Below the pieces are notes generated by a model. That model was not told where the DNA came from and did not search any database. It worked only from the letters and a program-made list of their open reading frames with translations. A program made the position numbers and the translations under genes. Shown in pieces: positions 8,907 through 17,963 of a DNA stretch of 64,000 nt. Source of the stretch: Marivivens donghaensis (lineage in GTDB: Bacteria > Pseudomonadota > Alphaproteobacteria > Rhodobacterales > Rhodobacteraceae); the NCBI RefSeq assembly GCF_011806565.1, contig NZ_JAATOP010000003.1:124001-188000 (forward strand). Reading direction: 5' to 3'. Each line of letters opens with the position of its first letter. Within the stretch, counting starts at the first letter, position 1.

Positions 8907-9395
8907 TCAGAACAGGAAAGGCCACGCGAGGTAGAAGACCAGCGCAGATGCGAGCGGGAAGCCCATGGGATAACGCTTACCCGTTTTCCAGCTTTCCCAT
9001 TCGGGAACGAGGCGGCGGGCAGGGGAGTGTTTGACGATCCGGTGGATCGCCCAGCCGAGCAGCAGCGTGACCGCTAGGATCAGCAGGATGTTCGTCAGGT
9101 CAGCGAAAGCCACGAACGGCGCTGCGGCCATGATGAACTTTGCATCGCCTGCGCCCATCGCGCCGCCTGCGTTCAGCGCCATGCCGATGATCAGCATGAC
9201 GACCACATGCAGCCAGCGCCACGCCCAGATCTGCGGTCCGAAAGCGATGAGGCCGAAGACGGCGAAGATGACGAGCAGTGCGCCGACCGTCCAGTTCGGG
9301 ATTTTCATCGCGCGCATGTCGTTCCACGCCACGATGACGCAGATCGGCAATACCGGAGGCAGAAGCCAGATGGCTTGGGCAGCGGTCAGTTCCAT
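8907..9395 (-). CDS. cpaA: type IV prepilin peptidase CpaA/TadV
   Basis: A 162-residue polytopic aspartyl peptidase without the N-terminal methylase domain, as usual for the Tad-type enzyme. The two catalytic aspartates are visible: WNDMRAMKIPN in the first cytoplasmic loop and GAGDAKF, the GxGD motif. It cleaves and matures the Flp prepilins at the inner membrane. ATG 9395 is preferred over the TTG two codons upstream. The start lies 3 bases past the stop of the upstream TPR lipoprotein gene, so the two are coupled. In many Tad loci cpaA sits next to the pilin genes; here it is at the far end of the cluster. Confidence 0.92.
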   Translation of the reverse strand: MELTAAQAIWLLPPVLPICVIVAWNDMRAMKIPNWTVGALLVIFAVFGLIAFGPQIWAWRWLHVVVMLIIGMALNAGGAMGAGDAKFIMAAAPFVAFADLTNILLILAVTLLLGWAIHRIVKHSPARRLVPEWESWKTGKRYPMGFPLASALVFYLAWPFLF

Positions 9396-9397
9396 CG

Positions 9398-10249
9398 TCA
9401 ATTCGTTACGTTGTTTTCAAGCGCCCGCAGCGAACGCACCGCTGCTTCGAAGTGTTGCGGGTGGGTGTCGATCGCTTCGCGCAGGAGGCCCTTGGCGATG
9501 GTGACATCACCTTGCTTGACCGCTGACAGCGCCATCGTGTGCAGCAGCTGCGCGCGTTCGATCTGGGTCATGTCGACGACAGGCAGATCGTAGTTCCGCT
9601 GTGCGCCGCGCGCTAGAACGAGGTTGTTTTTAGCCGTGAACAGCGTCGGATCGTTGCGCAGGGCGTCGAGGAACAGACGCTCCGCACCGACGTAATCGCC
9701 GCGGGTCAGTTTCGAGAAACCCCAGTTGTTCAGAACACCGGCAGGGCGCGTCGTGAGGCCGATGGCGGTCTCGTAGAAGCTGTCAGCGTTCGCCCATTCT
9801 TCGTTCGAGTCGGCAACCATCGCCTCAAGCCGGTAGCGCTCGAACGTCTCGTGCGTTGGCGGAATGGCGTCGAGCGCGGCTTCGGCGTTTTCCCACTGGT
9901 TGTTGCGGATGTAGGCGGACGCGAGGTCCACGCTGTCATCGTAAGTCGCATTCTCGTGGGCGACGACGGTTTTCCACGCGGCCACAGCCTCGGTCGGGCG
10001 GGTGGCGCGGACCAGCGATTTCGCGAGGCCGCGCATCAGATCTATACGGCCCGGATCGTTGGCATTGGCGCGGGTGAAATAGGCGACGGCTTCGTTCGGG
10101 TCGGCGACCGTCAGCATCACGTCGTTGAGGTTGGTTTCGTCCACGACATTGACGTCGCGCAGAGCGGCGGCCACTTCGGCGTCGCCGCTTTTCTGGCATC
10201 CCGCAAGCGCAACGGCACCTGCGAGGCAGAGGAAAAGAGGGTGGCGCAT
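9398..10249 (-). CDS. tetratricopeptide-repeat lipoprotein of the Tad locus
   Basis: A 283-residue protein with a lipoprotein signal peptide (lipobox LAGC, Cys18) followed by TPR-type helical repeats across most of the length. It is the second of two adjacent TPR lipoproteins between tadC and cpaA and resembles TadD, which is needed for Tad secretin assembly. Separated by 26 bases from the upstream TPR gene and abutting cpaA downstream. It probably acts at the periplasmic face as a scaffold; which of the two is the true TadD orthologue is not decidable by eye. Confidence 0.85.
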   Translation of the reverse strand: MRHPLFLCLAGAVALAGCQKSGDAEVAAALRDVNVVDETNLNDVMLTVADPNEAVAYFTRANANDPGRIDLMRGLAKSLVRATRPTEAVAAWKTVVAHENATYDDSVDLASAYIRNNQWENAEAALDAIPPTHETFERYRLEAMVADSNEEWANADSFYETAIGLTTRPAGVLNNWGFSKLTRGDYVGAERLFLDALRNDPTLFTAKNNLVLARGAQRNYDLPVVDMTQIERAQLLHTMALSAVKQGDVTIAKGLLREAIDTHPQHFEAAVRSLRALENNVTN

Positions 10250-10275
10250 ATTCTGCGTCCTTTACTGCTCTTGCT

Positions 10276-10830
10276 CTAGATCGAGGAGAGGATCAGGTAG
10301 TCACCCGTTCCGCGCCTCACCAGACGGAATTCTTCGTTCTCTTGCGGTGTAGCGTACTGGCGATTGTCCAGCTTTGCGAGAGCCAAGCGCAGGTTGTCGC
10401 GGATTTGATCGGAATTGCCGTTGTCCGTGGCATAAGCGTGACGGAATACCTGAGCGGCCTCGCCGACTTTGCCGCGCTCCATGAGAACCACGCCGAGGTT
10501 GTTCCACGCAGGCACGAATTCCGGATCTTCTTCGGTGGCACGGCGCAGGATCTCTTCGGCTTGGTTGAGGCGCCCGAGGTGCAGGTTGGCCGATCCGATG
10601 GCCGACAGCGTGTCGACGTTCAGACCCTGTTGCCCCGCCGCGCGGGTATAGGCGCGCAGGGCCAGTTCGTATTCGCCAGCGGCCATCAGGCGATGCCCGA
10701 CGATCAATCCGTCCACATCAAGCTCGCCCGCAGGACCAGGCGCATAGACCCCGTCACCACGGCTAAGGCCGCCCGATGAACAGGCGGCCAGCATAGCGAT
10801 CGCGATCGCGGCAAATACTCTGAAAATCAA
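10276..10830 (-). CDS. tadD: TadD-like TPR lipoprotein
   Basis: A 184-residue lipoprotein with lipobox LAAC (Cys17) and about three TPR units (for example AAGEYELALRAYTRAA, LGRLNQAEEILRRA and ERGKVGEAAQVFRHA). Size, lipidation and position directly after tadC fit TadD, an outer-membrane-associated accessory of the Tad secretion machine. Only 5 bases separate it from tadC, so it belongs to the same transcript. Confidence 0.85.
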   Translation of the reverse strand: MIFRVFAAIAIAMLAACSSGGLSRGDGVYAPGPAGELDVDGLIVGHRLMAAGEYELALRAYTRAAGQQGLNVDTLSAIGSANLHLGRLNQAEEILRRATEEDPEFVPAWNNLGVVLMERGKVGEAAQVFRHAYATDNGNSDQIRDNLRLALAKLDNRQYATPQENEEFRLVRRGTGDYLILSSI

Positions 10831-10835
10831 TTCGG

Positions 10836-11804
10836 TTAGTTCCCGGTGGCACTCATCATGTTGACGATACCGTAGACCGAGGGTCCGATCAAAATGATTA
10901 GTAGCGGAGGGACCGTAAGCCCCATCGTGGCCAGTGTCATTTTCGTCGGCAGCTTGTTGGCGCGCTCTTCCGCACGCATCACGCGCTTGTCTCGCATTTC
11001 GTCGGCATACACGCGGAGCGCTTCGGCGATCGACGTACCGAATTGCTGCGACTGGATCAGCACGGTGACGAACGAGGTCAGGTCAGGCACGCCGCAACGT
11101 TCGGCCATATCGCGCAGAACCTGCGTCTTGTCCTTACCCGCTTTGAGCTCGTAACTGACGATTTCGTATTCTTCGGCCATTTCGGGAAAACCCGAGCGCA
11201 GTTCTTTCGAAATACGCAAAATAGCCTGATCGAGCGACTGACCTGCTTCGATACAGACGAGCATCATGTCGAGGCTGTCAGGGAATGCGTTTTCGATCAG
11301 TTGCTTACGTTCGCCCTGACGCTTCGTGACCCAGTACTTCGGACCCATGTAGCCGGCCACTGCGGGGATCAGGATGTACATCAGCTGGTCTTTAAGTTCA
11401 GGCGCAACCTCGGCTCCCTGACCTTTGTAGAGCATGAACGCGATGCCGACCACGAGGCCGATCAGACCCAGCGCCATCTGCGAGAAGTGGTACCAACGCA
11501 CCGAGTTGCGCGAACGATAGCCCGCCTGAACCAGCTTAAGTTTGACGGCCGAGAATTCTTCGGCGTTCTGCGGTTCGAGGAAGTTGGAGTATTTCTCCAG
11601 CTTGTCCTTCTTGGTCTCGGTCCGCAGGCGAGCGGTTTTCGACGTTGTCGCCTGTGCGTTCTGGCTGGCTTTGAGCTTGTCCAGCGGATCGGGCTTACCG
11701 CCCAAGAGGAAGGGCAGGACGCCGATGATCAGCAGAACTCCGAGGCCGCAAAGCAGGACCAGAGGCGTGGCGTCACCGAATTTATCGTAGATGGCTTGGA
11801 TCAT
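10836..11804 (-). CDS. tadC: Tad inner-membrane platform protein TadC
   Basis: A 322-residue type II secretion F-domain protein. There is one N-terminal membrane segment, a basic cytoplasmic stretch, further membrane segments around residues 110-165, and the F-domain signature FPDSLDMMLVCIEAGQSLDQA. With TadB it forms the inner-membrane platform on which the TadA ATPase acts. It is 3 bases downstream of tadB. Confidence 0.95.
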   Translation of the reverse strand: MIQAIYDKFGDATPLVLLCGLGVLLIIGVLPFLLGGKPDPLDKLKASQNAQATTSKTARLRTETKKDKLEKYSNFLEPQNAEEFSAVKLKLVQAGYRSRNSVRWYHFSQMALGLIGLVVGIAFMLYKGQGAEVAPELKDQLMYILIPAVAGYMGPKYWVTKRQGERKQLIENAFPDSLDMMLVCIEAGQSLDQAILRISKELRSGFPEMAEEYEIVSYELKAGKDKTQVLRDMAERCGVPDLTSFVTVLIQSQQFGTSIAEALRVYADEMRDKRVMRAEERANKLPTKMTLATMGLTVPPLLIILIGPSVYGIVNMMSATGN

Positions 11805-11807
11805 GGC

Positions 11808-12776
11808 TTACGGCTTGATGTTGGTGAGGTTGCGCATGACGAAGATGTTTGCGCCAAGGAAGCCCGCGACAACAAGACAGGCGGGAATGAACGCGGACGT
11901 CTCTTTCACGGTGTCGTAGTAGTCGGGCTTGGAAATCTGGATGAAGGCGAGCGCGGCCAGCGGGAAACCGGACAGGAACATGCCCGACCATTTGGCTTCT
12001 GCGGTGATCGCTTTCACGCGGCGGAACAGCTTGAAGCGGGCACGGATCACCTTGGACAGACCCTCGAGGATTTCCGAGAGGTTACCACCAGACTGCTGCT
12101 GGATGGTCACGGCGACCGCAAGGAAGCGCAAATCCTGCATGCCGATGCGTTCGGCCATCGCCTTGAGCGCTTCGCCCATATCGCGGCCATATGCGGTTTC
12201 GTCCGAGATCACGCCCATTTCGGTGCCGAGCGGGTCGGCGACTTCTTTGGCAACGATCTGTACGGCAGAGCTGAACGGGTGACCCACGCGGAGGCTTCGC
12301 ACCATCAGCTCCACAGCGTCCGGGAGTTGCTCTTCAAGCAGCGCGATACGCTTGTTGGCCTTGCCGTTGATCCACATGTAGACGCCGCCGATGCCGATCA
12401 CGACAGACGCCGCTGCACGCACCGGAACGCTCGCGCTGGTGCCGACGGTCAGCGCACCGAACGCGCCCATCGCCAGCAGGCCCATAATCATGATGAGCTG
12501 CGACGGGGTGAACGCGATGTTCGCCTTCTGCGCCTTGGATGCGAGCAGCGAGTAAATCGGAATCTGCTGCGACTTGAGATGCTGCGTCATCTCCTTGCGG
12601 AGCTGTTCGAGCACCTGTTCGCGGTTGCCGCCGCGATCAAGCAGGTCGAGACGACGGTTCACGCGGCTGTTGAGGCTGATCGATTTGCCGAAAACGGTCA
12701 GATAGATGCCCTCGACGAGCACCAGAACGGCGACGAAAACCAGAAGATAGATCAGTGGTTCGGCGGAAATAACCAT
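11808..12776 (-). CDS. tadB: Tad inner-membrane platform protein TadB
   Basis: A 322-residue paralogue of TadC with the same layout: an N-terminal membrane helix, a paired central membrane region (about residues 100-135), and the F-domain motif LPDAVELMVRSLRVGHPFSSA. It directly follows tadA (6-base gap) and precedes tadC, the canonical tadABC order. Confidence 0.95.
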   Translation of the reverse strand: MVISAEPLIYLLVFVAVLVLVEGIYLTVFGKSISLNSRVNRRLDLLDRGGNREQVLEQLRKEMTQHLKSQQIPIYSLLASKAQKANIAFTPSQLIMIMGLLAMGAFGALTVGTSASVPVRAAASVVIGIGGVYMWINGKANKRIALLEEQLPDAVELMVRSLRVGHPFSSAVQIVAKEVADPLGTEMGVISDETAYGRDMGEALKAMAERIGMQDLRFLAVAVTIQQQSGGNLSEILEGLSKVIRARFKLFRRVKAITAEAKWSGMFLSGFPLAALAFIQISKPDYYDTVKETSAFIPACLVVAGFLGANIFVMRNLTNIKP

Positions 12777-12782
12777 GGTGCG

Positions 12783-14243
12783 TTACCCGTTTGATGGCTC
12801 GAAGATGGACGGCGGAAGGTCGTAACCCCACAGGCGGAAACGTTCGGAGAAGTGGGAACGCACGCCGGACGCTGTGAAGTGACCGATGATTTTGTTGTCG
12901 GGCGTCAGGCCCGTTCGCTGGTAGCGGAACACCTCCTGCATGGAGATGACGTCGCCTTCCATGCCGGTGATTTCGGTGATCGACACCATGCGGCGCGAAC
13001 CGTCCTGAAGACGCGACGCCTGCACGATGAGGTTCACAGCCGACGAAATCTGGCTCCGCACGGCCTTGATCGGCATTTCGATACCGGCCATCGCGATCAT
13101 GTTTTCCAGACGGGACACGCCGTCACGGGCGGAGTTCGCGTGGATCGTGGTCATTGATCCGTCGTGGCCCGTGTTCATCGCCTGAAGCATGTCGATCACT
13201 TCTTCGCCGCGCGTTTCGCCGACGATGATGCGGTCGGGACGCATACGAAGCGCGTTTCGCAGACAGTCACGCTGGGTGACGGCGCCTTTGCCTTCGACGT
13301 TGGCGGGGCGGGATTCCATGCGGCCGACGTGGGTCTGCTGTAGCTGGAGTTCCGCCGTATCCTCGATCGTCAGGATGCGTTCGGAGTTGTCGATGAAGGA
13401 CGACAGCGCGTTGAGCGTCGTGGTTTTACCCGAACCCGTACCGCCGGAGACGATCACGTTGAGGCGGGTCGCAACCGCAGCTTCGAGGTAGGCGGCCATC
13501 TCTTCGGTAAAGGCACCGAATTTAACGAGGTCGCTGATCCCGAGCTTGTCCTTTTTGAATTTACGGATGGAGACGAGCGAGCCGTCTACCGCAATCGGGC
13601 TGACCATCGCGTTGAAACGCGAACCATCGGACAGACGGGCGTCAACGTAAGGGTTGGATTCGTCGACGCGGCGGCCCACGGCGGAAACGATCTTGTCGAT
13701 GATCCGCAGGAGGTGCTTTTCGTCCTTGAAGGTAATGTCGGTGAGCTGGAGCTTACCGGCCCGTTCGACAAAGATCTGCTGCGGGCCGTTGACCAGAATA
13801 TCGTTGACGCTCGGATCTTTGAGCAGCGCTTCGAGCGGACCAAGGCCGGTGACCTCGTCATAAAGGTCCTGGTTCAGTTGCAGGCGTTCGTCGCGATTCA
13901 GCACGATGCCCTTGTCTTCGAGCGTTTCGGAGACGATGGCGGTGATTTCGGCGCGAAGGTCCGCTTCGGTCGCTTTATCAAGCGCAGCGAGATTCAGGTT
14001 CTCGAGCAATGCGCGGTGCATCTCGAGCTTGATCTCGGAGAGGCGCTCCTTGCGCTGGCGGGCCTTGTCGATCGGGGTCGGCTCGGCGGCCTTCGCAGGG
14101 CGCGATTTAAGCAGCGACGCTTTCGGCGCTTCGGGTTTTGGTGCGGGCGTTGCTGCCGGAGCGGCGACTGCCTTTGCGACCTGCTGGATGGGTGCTGCCT
14201 GAACGGGTTGAGCCGCTGCCGGCTTCTTGTACTTGGAGAACAT
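12783..14243 (-). CDS. tadA: Tad pilus assembly ATPase TadA/CpaF
   Basis: A 486-residue secretion ATPase of the VirB11/GspE-like CpaF family. The first ~60 residues are Ala/Pro/Lys-rich and probably disordered. Then come the N-terminal CpaF region, Walker [10 protein letters not shown] (267-275), a Walker B-type [14 protein letters not shown], and the His box TTIHANS. It powers Flp pilus polymerisation at the inner-membrane platform. It follows cpaE by 8 bases and precedes tadB by 6, so the genes are co-transcribed. Confidence 0.96.
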   Translation of the reverse strand: MFSKYKKPAAAQPVQAAPIQQVAKAVAAPAATPAPKPEAPKASLLKSRPAKAAEPTPIDKARQRKERLSEIKLEMHRALLENLNLAALDKATEADLRAEITAIVSETLEDKGIVLNRDERLQLNQDLYDEVTGLGPLEALLKDPSVNDILVNGPQQIFVERAGKLQLTDITFKDEKHLLRIIDKIVSAVGRRVDESNPYVDARLSDGSRFNAMVSPIAVDGSLVSIRKFKKDKLGISDLVKFGAFTEEMAAYLEAAVATRLNVIVSGGTGSGKTTTLNALSSFIDNSERILTIEDTAELQLQQTHVGRMESRPANVEGKGAVTQRDCLRNALRMRPDRIIVGETRGEEVIDMLQAMNTGHDGSMTTIHANSARDGVSRLENMIAMAGIEMPIKAVRSQISSAVNLIVQASRLQDGSRRMVSITEITGMEGDVISMQEVFRYQRTGLTPDNKIIGHFTASGVRSHFSERFRLWGYDLPPSIFEPSNG

Positions 14244-14251
14244 TAGTTACC

Positions 14252-15499
14252 TCAGCCTTTGCTTTCGGCGGCGTCCGCGACGTTCACGTCGTGAACCGAT
14301 TTCGCTAGCTTCGCAATTTCCTTGCGAAGCGGGTTGCGGCCAGCCGTATCGGCCAGCGGGGTGCCGTGGTCGTTCGCTTGAGTGACCTGCTTGCCGCCAT
14401 CGGGCAGCTGCACTTCGACCGAAATGCCGAGGCTTTCACCGAGGCGCTTTACGCGTCCCTTGCCATTCAAGTCGGTGAACTTCGGTGCGCGATTGAGCAC
14501 GTAGCGCATCTTTTCAACGGGCAGGTCCTCGGCGCTCAGCGCGCGCTTGAGCCGCACGATGTTCTGGGCGCAGCGCATGTCCATTTCGGTCACGCCAAAG
14601 TACACGGCAGAGGCTTCCAGAACGGTCTGGCTCCATTCCACCATCACCGACGGCATATCCACGACGACATAGTCGAAGTTCGCCTGCGCCATTTCCAGAA
14701 TGCGCGCCACATCGTCCGGACCGATCAGGTCGACGGGGATCAGTTCGGGCGGGGACGTCAGCACATAAAGCTGGTCCTTGAACGGCTGGAGCGCCTGAAG
14801 GAACACCTCTGAGTCCATGTTTTCGGTATCGGTCAGCATCTCCAGCACCGCATCGCGGCGGGGGAGGTCGAGGTAGGTCGACGTGCTGCCGTATTGCAGA
14901 TCGAGATCGATGAGGCACACGCGGTGCGGGCTCTTTTTATCAACGTTCGCAAGCTCCCAAGCGAGGTTCACTGCGAGCGTAGTCGCGCCAACGCCGCCGG
15001 ACATGCCTTGAACGCCGATCACCACGCCCGAGCGGTCGTTGGTGGGCGCCAGCGTGGGCTTCTTTTCTTCGACGAGGGCAACCGGCTCGGGGACTCTCAT
15101 CACCCGCTCGATCGCCTGGCCGAGCTCGCCTTCGGGAAGCGGGTAGGGGAGGAACTCGTCGCCACCCTGCCGCAGAAGTGTGTGGATCGCGGAGGGGCTC
15201 AGGTCCTCCGTGATAAGAATAACTTTGATACCGCGCGACTTGGCCGCCGAGATGACATCCGTCACACGGCCCAGATCGCTTTCGTCTTCATGATCGAGTG
15301 CGACGGCGATGAACTGTAATGAGTCCGCCTCCGCCTGCCCGAGAAAGGCGAGCGCATCTTCAAATCCGAGATCGCCCCAGCCTTCCCCCATCGCGTGCTC
15401 CATGTCTTCGATGAGTAGATCGAAAACCTGAACGTCACGACTGACGGTACACGCCAAAATAGGCTGTGGTTCTGGTTGAATTGCGGCCTGACTAACCAT
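14252..15499 (-). CDS. cpaE: Tad localisation protein CpaE/TadZ
   Basis: A 415-residue protein with an N-terminal receiver-like (atypical response-regulator) domain over about the first 135 residues and a ParA/MinD-like domain carrying SGGVGATT (167-174). The Walker A lysine of ParA is absent here, which is typical of this family. CpaE/TadZ localises the pilus machinery, usually to a cell pole. The ATG at 15499 has a GAGGGA site upstream. The 189-base gap to the upstream OmpA gene is the largest inside the assembly genes and may carry a promoter. Confidence 0.92.
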   Translation of the reverse strand: MVSQAAIQPEPQPILACTVSRDVQVFDLLIEDMEHAMGEGWGDLGFEDALAFLGQAEADSLQFIAVALDHEDESDLGRVTDVISAAKSRGIKVILITEDLSPSAIHTLLRQGGDEFLPYPLPEGELGQAIERVMRVPEPVALVEEKKPTLAPTNDRSGVVIGVQGMSGGVGATTLAVNLAWELANVDKKSPHRVCLIDLDLQYGSTSTYLDLPRRDAVLEMLTDTENMDSEVFLQALQPFKDQLYVLTSPPELIPVDLIGPDDVARILEMAQANFDYVVVDMPSVMVEWSQTVLEASAVYFGVTEMDMRCAQNIVRLKRALSAEDLPVEKMRYVLNRAPKFTDLNGKGRVKRLGESLGISVEVQLPDGGKQVTQANDHGTPLADTAGRNPLRKEIAKLAKSVHDVNVADAAESKG

Positions 15500-15688
15500 G
15501 CCTTTTCCCTCAAACTACCGACCGGCCAATCCGGAAGGATAGGGAGAAAGCGGGAATCGATCCCGTTTTGCCCCATAAGAGAGAATTTCGTCGTCAAACA
15601 TGACGAGATTTGGGCCGAAAATCCGCAATTGTGCGGTAATCGCAAACGATAAAGTGAATGACGCGGCTTTGTTGCGCGCTAAGCGGGA

Positions 15689-16351
15689 TTAGTTCGTCGT
15701 GCTCACTTCGGAGCCGCTGATTCCCACCAGACCGGTGCGGGGAACAGCACTTTCCACGTATTCGCGGAAGACGATCTGCGCATATTTTCCGTTCAGAACC
15801 ATACCGTTACCCGAAACGAATCCCGAGACTTCGGTGACAGTGCGGCGGTTCGCACGTTCGCGGCCTTCGGTCACGATCAGCGGCTGCTCTTCGCCGAAGG
15901 ACACGACAGCCTCGAGGCGCGAACGGTCAACGCCAAGCGAGATGAGGTAGGCAACAGCGGCGTTCGCGCGGGCGAGGCCGAGCTCCTTGTTGTACGAATC
16001 CGAACCGACGAGGTCGGTGTGCCCGTAAACGCGGAAATGCACTTCCGGGAACTGCTGGATGAAATAAGCCTGCTCGGTCAGGATGCGCTGGGCTTCTGCG
16101 CCGAGGCGGGCGGAGTTGAAGTCGAAGTTGATCGTAGTGGGCACTTCGGCCTCGAACCGGCGGTTCAGGCTGACCACGAAGTCCTGCTGGCCCGTCTGGA
16201 CCAGCGCGTTGTGCATTGTGGCGCCGCCGAACGAGCCGCCGTCGACCATTGCACCTGCTTCGAGATCGAACATGTCGGGGCCGCGCTGGGCGTCAGTGCA
16301 ACCTGCGAGGATGGCGCAGCCGATGATGCTTGCTGTGACAAATTTGGTCAT
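15689..16351 (-). CDS. OmpA-family peptidoglycan-binding lipoprotein of the Tad locus
   Basis: A 220-residue lipoprotein (lipobox LAGC, Cys18) with a central/C-terminal OmpA-like domain: FDFNSARLGAEA, then RVYGHTDLVGSDSYNKELGLARA. The domain binds peptidoglycan, so the protein probably anchors the secretin to the wall. It sits 19 bases downstream of cpaC, a common arrangement in alphaproteobacterial Tad loci where it is called CpaD-like or simply an OmpA protein. Confidence 0.9.
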   Translation of the reverse strand: MTKFVTASIIGCAILAGCTDAQRGPDMFDLEAGAMVDGGSFGGATMHNALVQTGQQDFVVSLNRRFEAEVPTTINFDFNSARLGAEAQRILTEQAYFIQQFPEVHFRVYGHTDLVGSDSYNKELGLARANAAVAYLISLGVDRSRLEAVVSFGEEQPLIVTEGRERANRRTVTEVSGFVSGNGMVLNGKYAQIVFREYVESAVPRTGLVGISGSEVSTTN

Positions 16352-16370
16352 GCTGCGTTTCCCTGAAATC

Positions 16371-17792
16371 TTAGTCGAGGACGTAACCGTAGGAGCCCGA
16401 GAAGTCCTGCCGGGCCACTTCGCCTGCCGCGCCGCTGGTCGGTGTATTGCCGGTGACCTGACCGTTCAGGAACAGCTGGCGTTCGGTCGGCAGTGTCACG
16501 CGGTCGGTCGGCATCGCCAGCGCTTCGCCGCGGGTGGGCGTTACGAGGTGCGGGGTCACGATTATCACGAGTTCGGTCTGCGCGCGCTCATATTCGGCAC
16601 TGCGGAACAGCGCGCCGAGCACAGGAATATCGCCCAGCCACGGCACCTGACTGTTCAGATCGCGGAAATCGTCCGACAGAAGGCCTGCAATGGCAAAGCT
16701 CTCGCCGTCGCGCATTTCCACGGTAGTCGAGGTTTCGCGCTTGCGGAACGCATCAATGGTGAAGCCGCCGCTGGTGAAGCCGTTGGTGGAGTCAATGGAC
16801 GACACAGAAGCTTCGAGTTCGAGGTTGATGATGTCGCCATCGACCACGCGCGGGATAAAGTTAAGTTCGACACCAAACGGCTTGTATTCAACCGTCACGC
16901 CGCCGTTGTCCTGGCTCACCGGAACCGGATATTCGCCGCCCGCGAGGAAGCGGGCTTCCTGACCGGAAAGAGCCGTGAGGTTCGGTTCGGCCAGCGTACG
17001 AACGACGCCGCGCTGTTCCAGCGCTTCGAGCAGCAGTCCGACTTCGAGGCCGCCAGCGTTAAAGCCGAACAGCATCGCGCCGCTGCTGGTGCCGTTGCCG
17101 GCATATTCCGCGCCAAGTGCGCTCGAAACGGCGCTCGCGCTATTCAGGCTGCCGTTGCCGCCCAGAAGGCCGAGGTTGCCGTTTAGGGTCGTGCCTTGCA
17201 CGCCAATTGACGACGAGAGCGATTTGGATACAGAGCGCTGCATTTCAGCAAAGCGCACGCGCAGCATCACCTGCTGGGTGCCGCCGACGCTCATGAGGTT
17301 CGAAACACGTTCGGGCGCATAACGCTGTGCGAGTTCCAGCGCACGGTCGAGGCGCGCAGCCGAAGACACGGTGCCGGACAGAACGATACCGTCGTTGGCG
17401 GTACGCACTTCGATCGGCTCGCCCGGCAGGATCTGCTGAAGGCGTTCCTTGAATTCGGCGATGTCGGGAGTGACTTGCACTTCGACGTTGGTGATCAGGC
17501 GACCATCGGCGCCGAGCAGCGTCAACGTGGTGCGGCCGGGCTCTTTGCCCAGAACATAGATCGTGCGATCCGACAGAGACGAGATGTCTGCAATGCCGGG
17601 GTTGGCGATCGAAAGTTCAGTGAATGACGTGTCGCTTTCCACGACCACAGCGCGGTTCATCGGAACCTGAAGTGCAGTGGAAGGGGAGCCGCGCATCACA
17701 CGCAGGGTTTCTGCCATGCCCGTGGACGGGATGGAGGAAATCGCGATTGCGGCACCTATGAAGGCGGCCGCTAGCATACCTTTGCGTATCAT
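16371..17792 (-). CDS. cpaC: Tad outer-membrane secretin CpaC/RcpA
   Basis: A 473-residue secretin: signal peptide (1 to about 27, ending GMA), pilus-assembly N-terminal domain (about 35-110), a BON-like domain (about 110-180), and a C-terminal secretin domain (about 290-450) with the ARFLAGGEYPVPV and VELNFIPRV motifs. It forms the outer-membrane channel for the Flp pilus. The open frame extends 46 codons upstream, but ATG 17792 is chosen because AGGAG precedes it and a signal peptide follows at once. A strong terminator separates it from cpaB, so it needs a promoter within 17793-17927 or readthrough. Confidence 0.93.
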   Translation of the reverse strand: MIRKGMLAAAFIGAAIAISSIPSTGMAETLRVMRGSPSTALQVPMNRAVVVESDTSFTELSIANPGIADISSLSDRTIYVLGKEPGRTTLTLLGADGRLITNVEVQVTPDIAEFKERLQQILPGEPIEVRTANDGIVLSGTVSSAARLDRALELAQRYAPERVSNLMSVGGTQQVMLRVRFAEMQRSVSKSLSSSIGVQGTTLNGNLGLLGGNGSLNSASAVSSALGAEYAGNGTSSGAMLFGFNAGGLEVGLLLEALEQRGVVRTLAEPNLTALSGQEARFLAGGEYPVPVSQDNGGVTVEYKPFGVELNFIPRVVDGDIINLELEASVSSIDSTNGFTSGGFTIDAFRKRETSTTVEMRDGESFAIAGLLSDDFRDLNSQVPWLGDIPVLGALFRSAEYERAQTELVIIVTPHLVTPTRGEALAMPTDRVTLPTERQLFLNGQVTGNTPTSGAAGEVARQDFSGSYGYVLD

Positions 17793-17927
17793 TGTGCTCC
17801 TGCCTCTTCGATCACGCACAATAACGGGTCTATCGCCCGTTTTGACATTACAGTGCGCGGAATTCGTATTCTTTGCAATAATCAATGCATTGTCGCGCAT
17901 AACTTGTGTGGATAACTGGCAATAAAT

Positions 17928-17955
17928 CAACGCAGCCGAGTTCTCGGCTGCGTTG
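17928..17955 (-). terminator. hairpin terminator between cpaB and cpaC
   Basis: A perfect 13-bp stem (17928-17940 with 17943-17955) lies 8 bases past the cpaB stop and, read on the minus strand, is followed by TTGATTTATT. It is a moderately T-rich Rho-independent terminator or attenuator inside the Tad cluster. Confidence 0.75.
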
Positions 17956-17963
17956 ATAGCACG

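Noticed and set aside
11043-12794. A 583-codon open frame antisense to tadB/tadC
   Set aside because: Shadow frame; tadB and tadC are strongly supported by motifs and gene order.
14252-15499. Missing Walker A lysine in CpaE as a sign of inactivation
   Set aside because: The GGVGATT form without lysine is common to the CpaE/TadZ family, so it is not a defect.
15500-15688. Three small hairpins in the ompA-cpaE gap as terminators
   Set aside because: Stems are only 5 bp and T-runs short; not strong enough to call, although a cpaE promoter here is possible.
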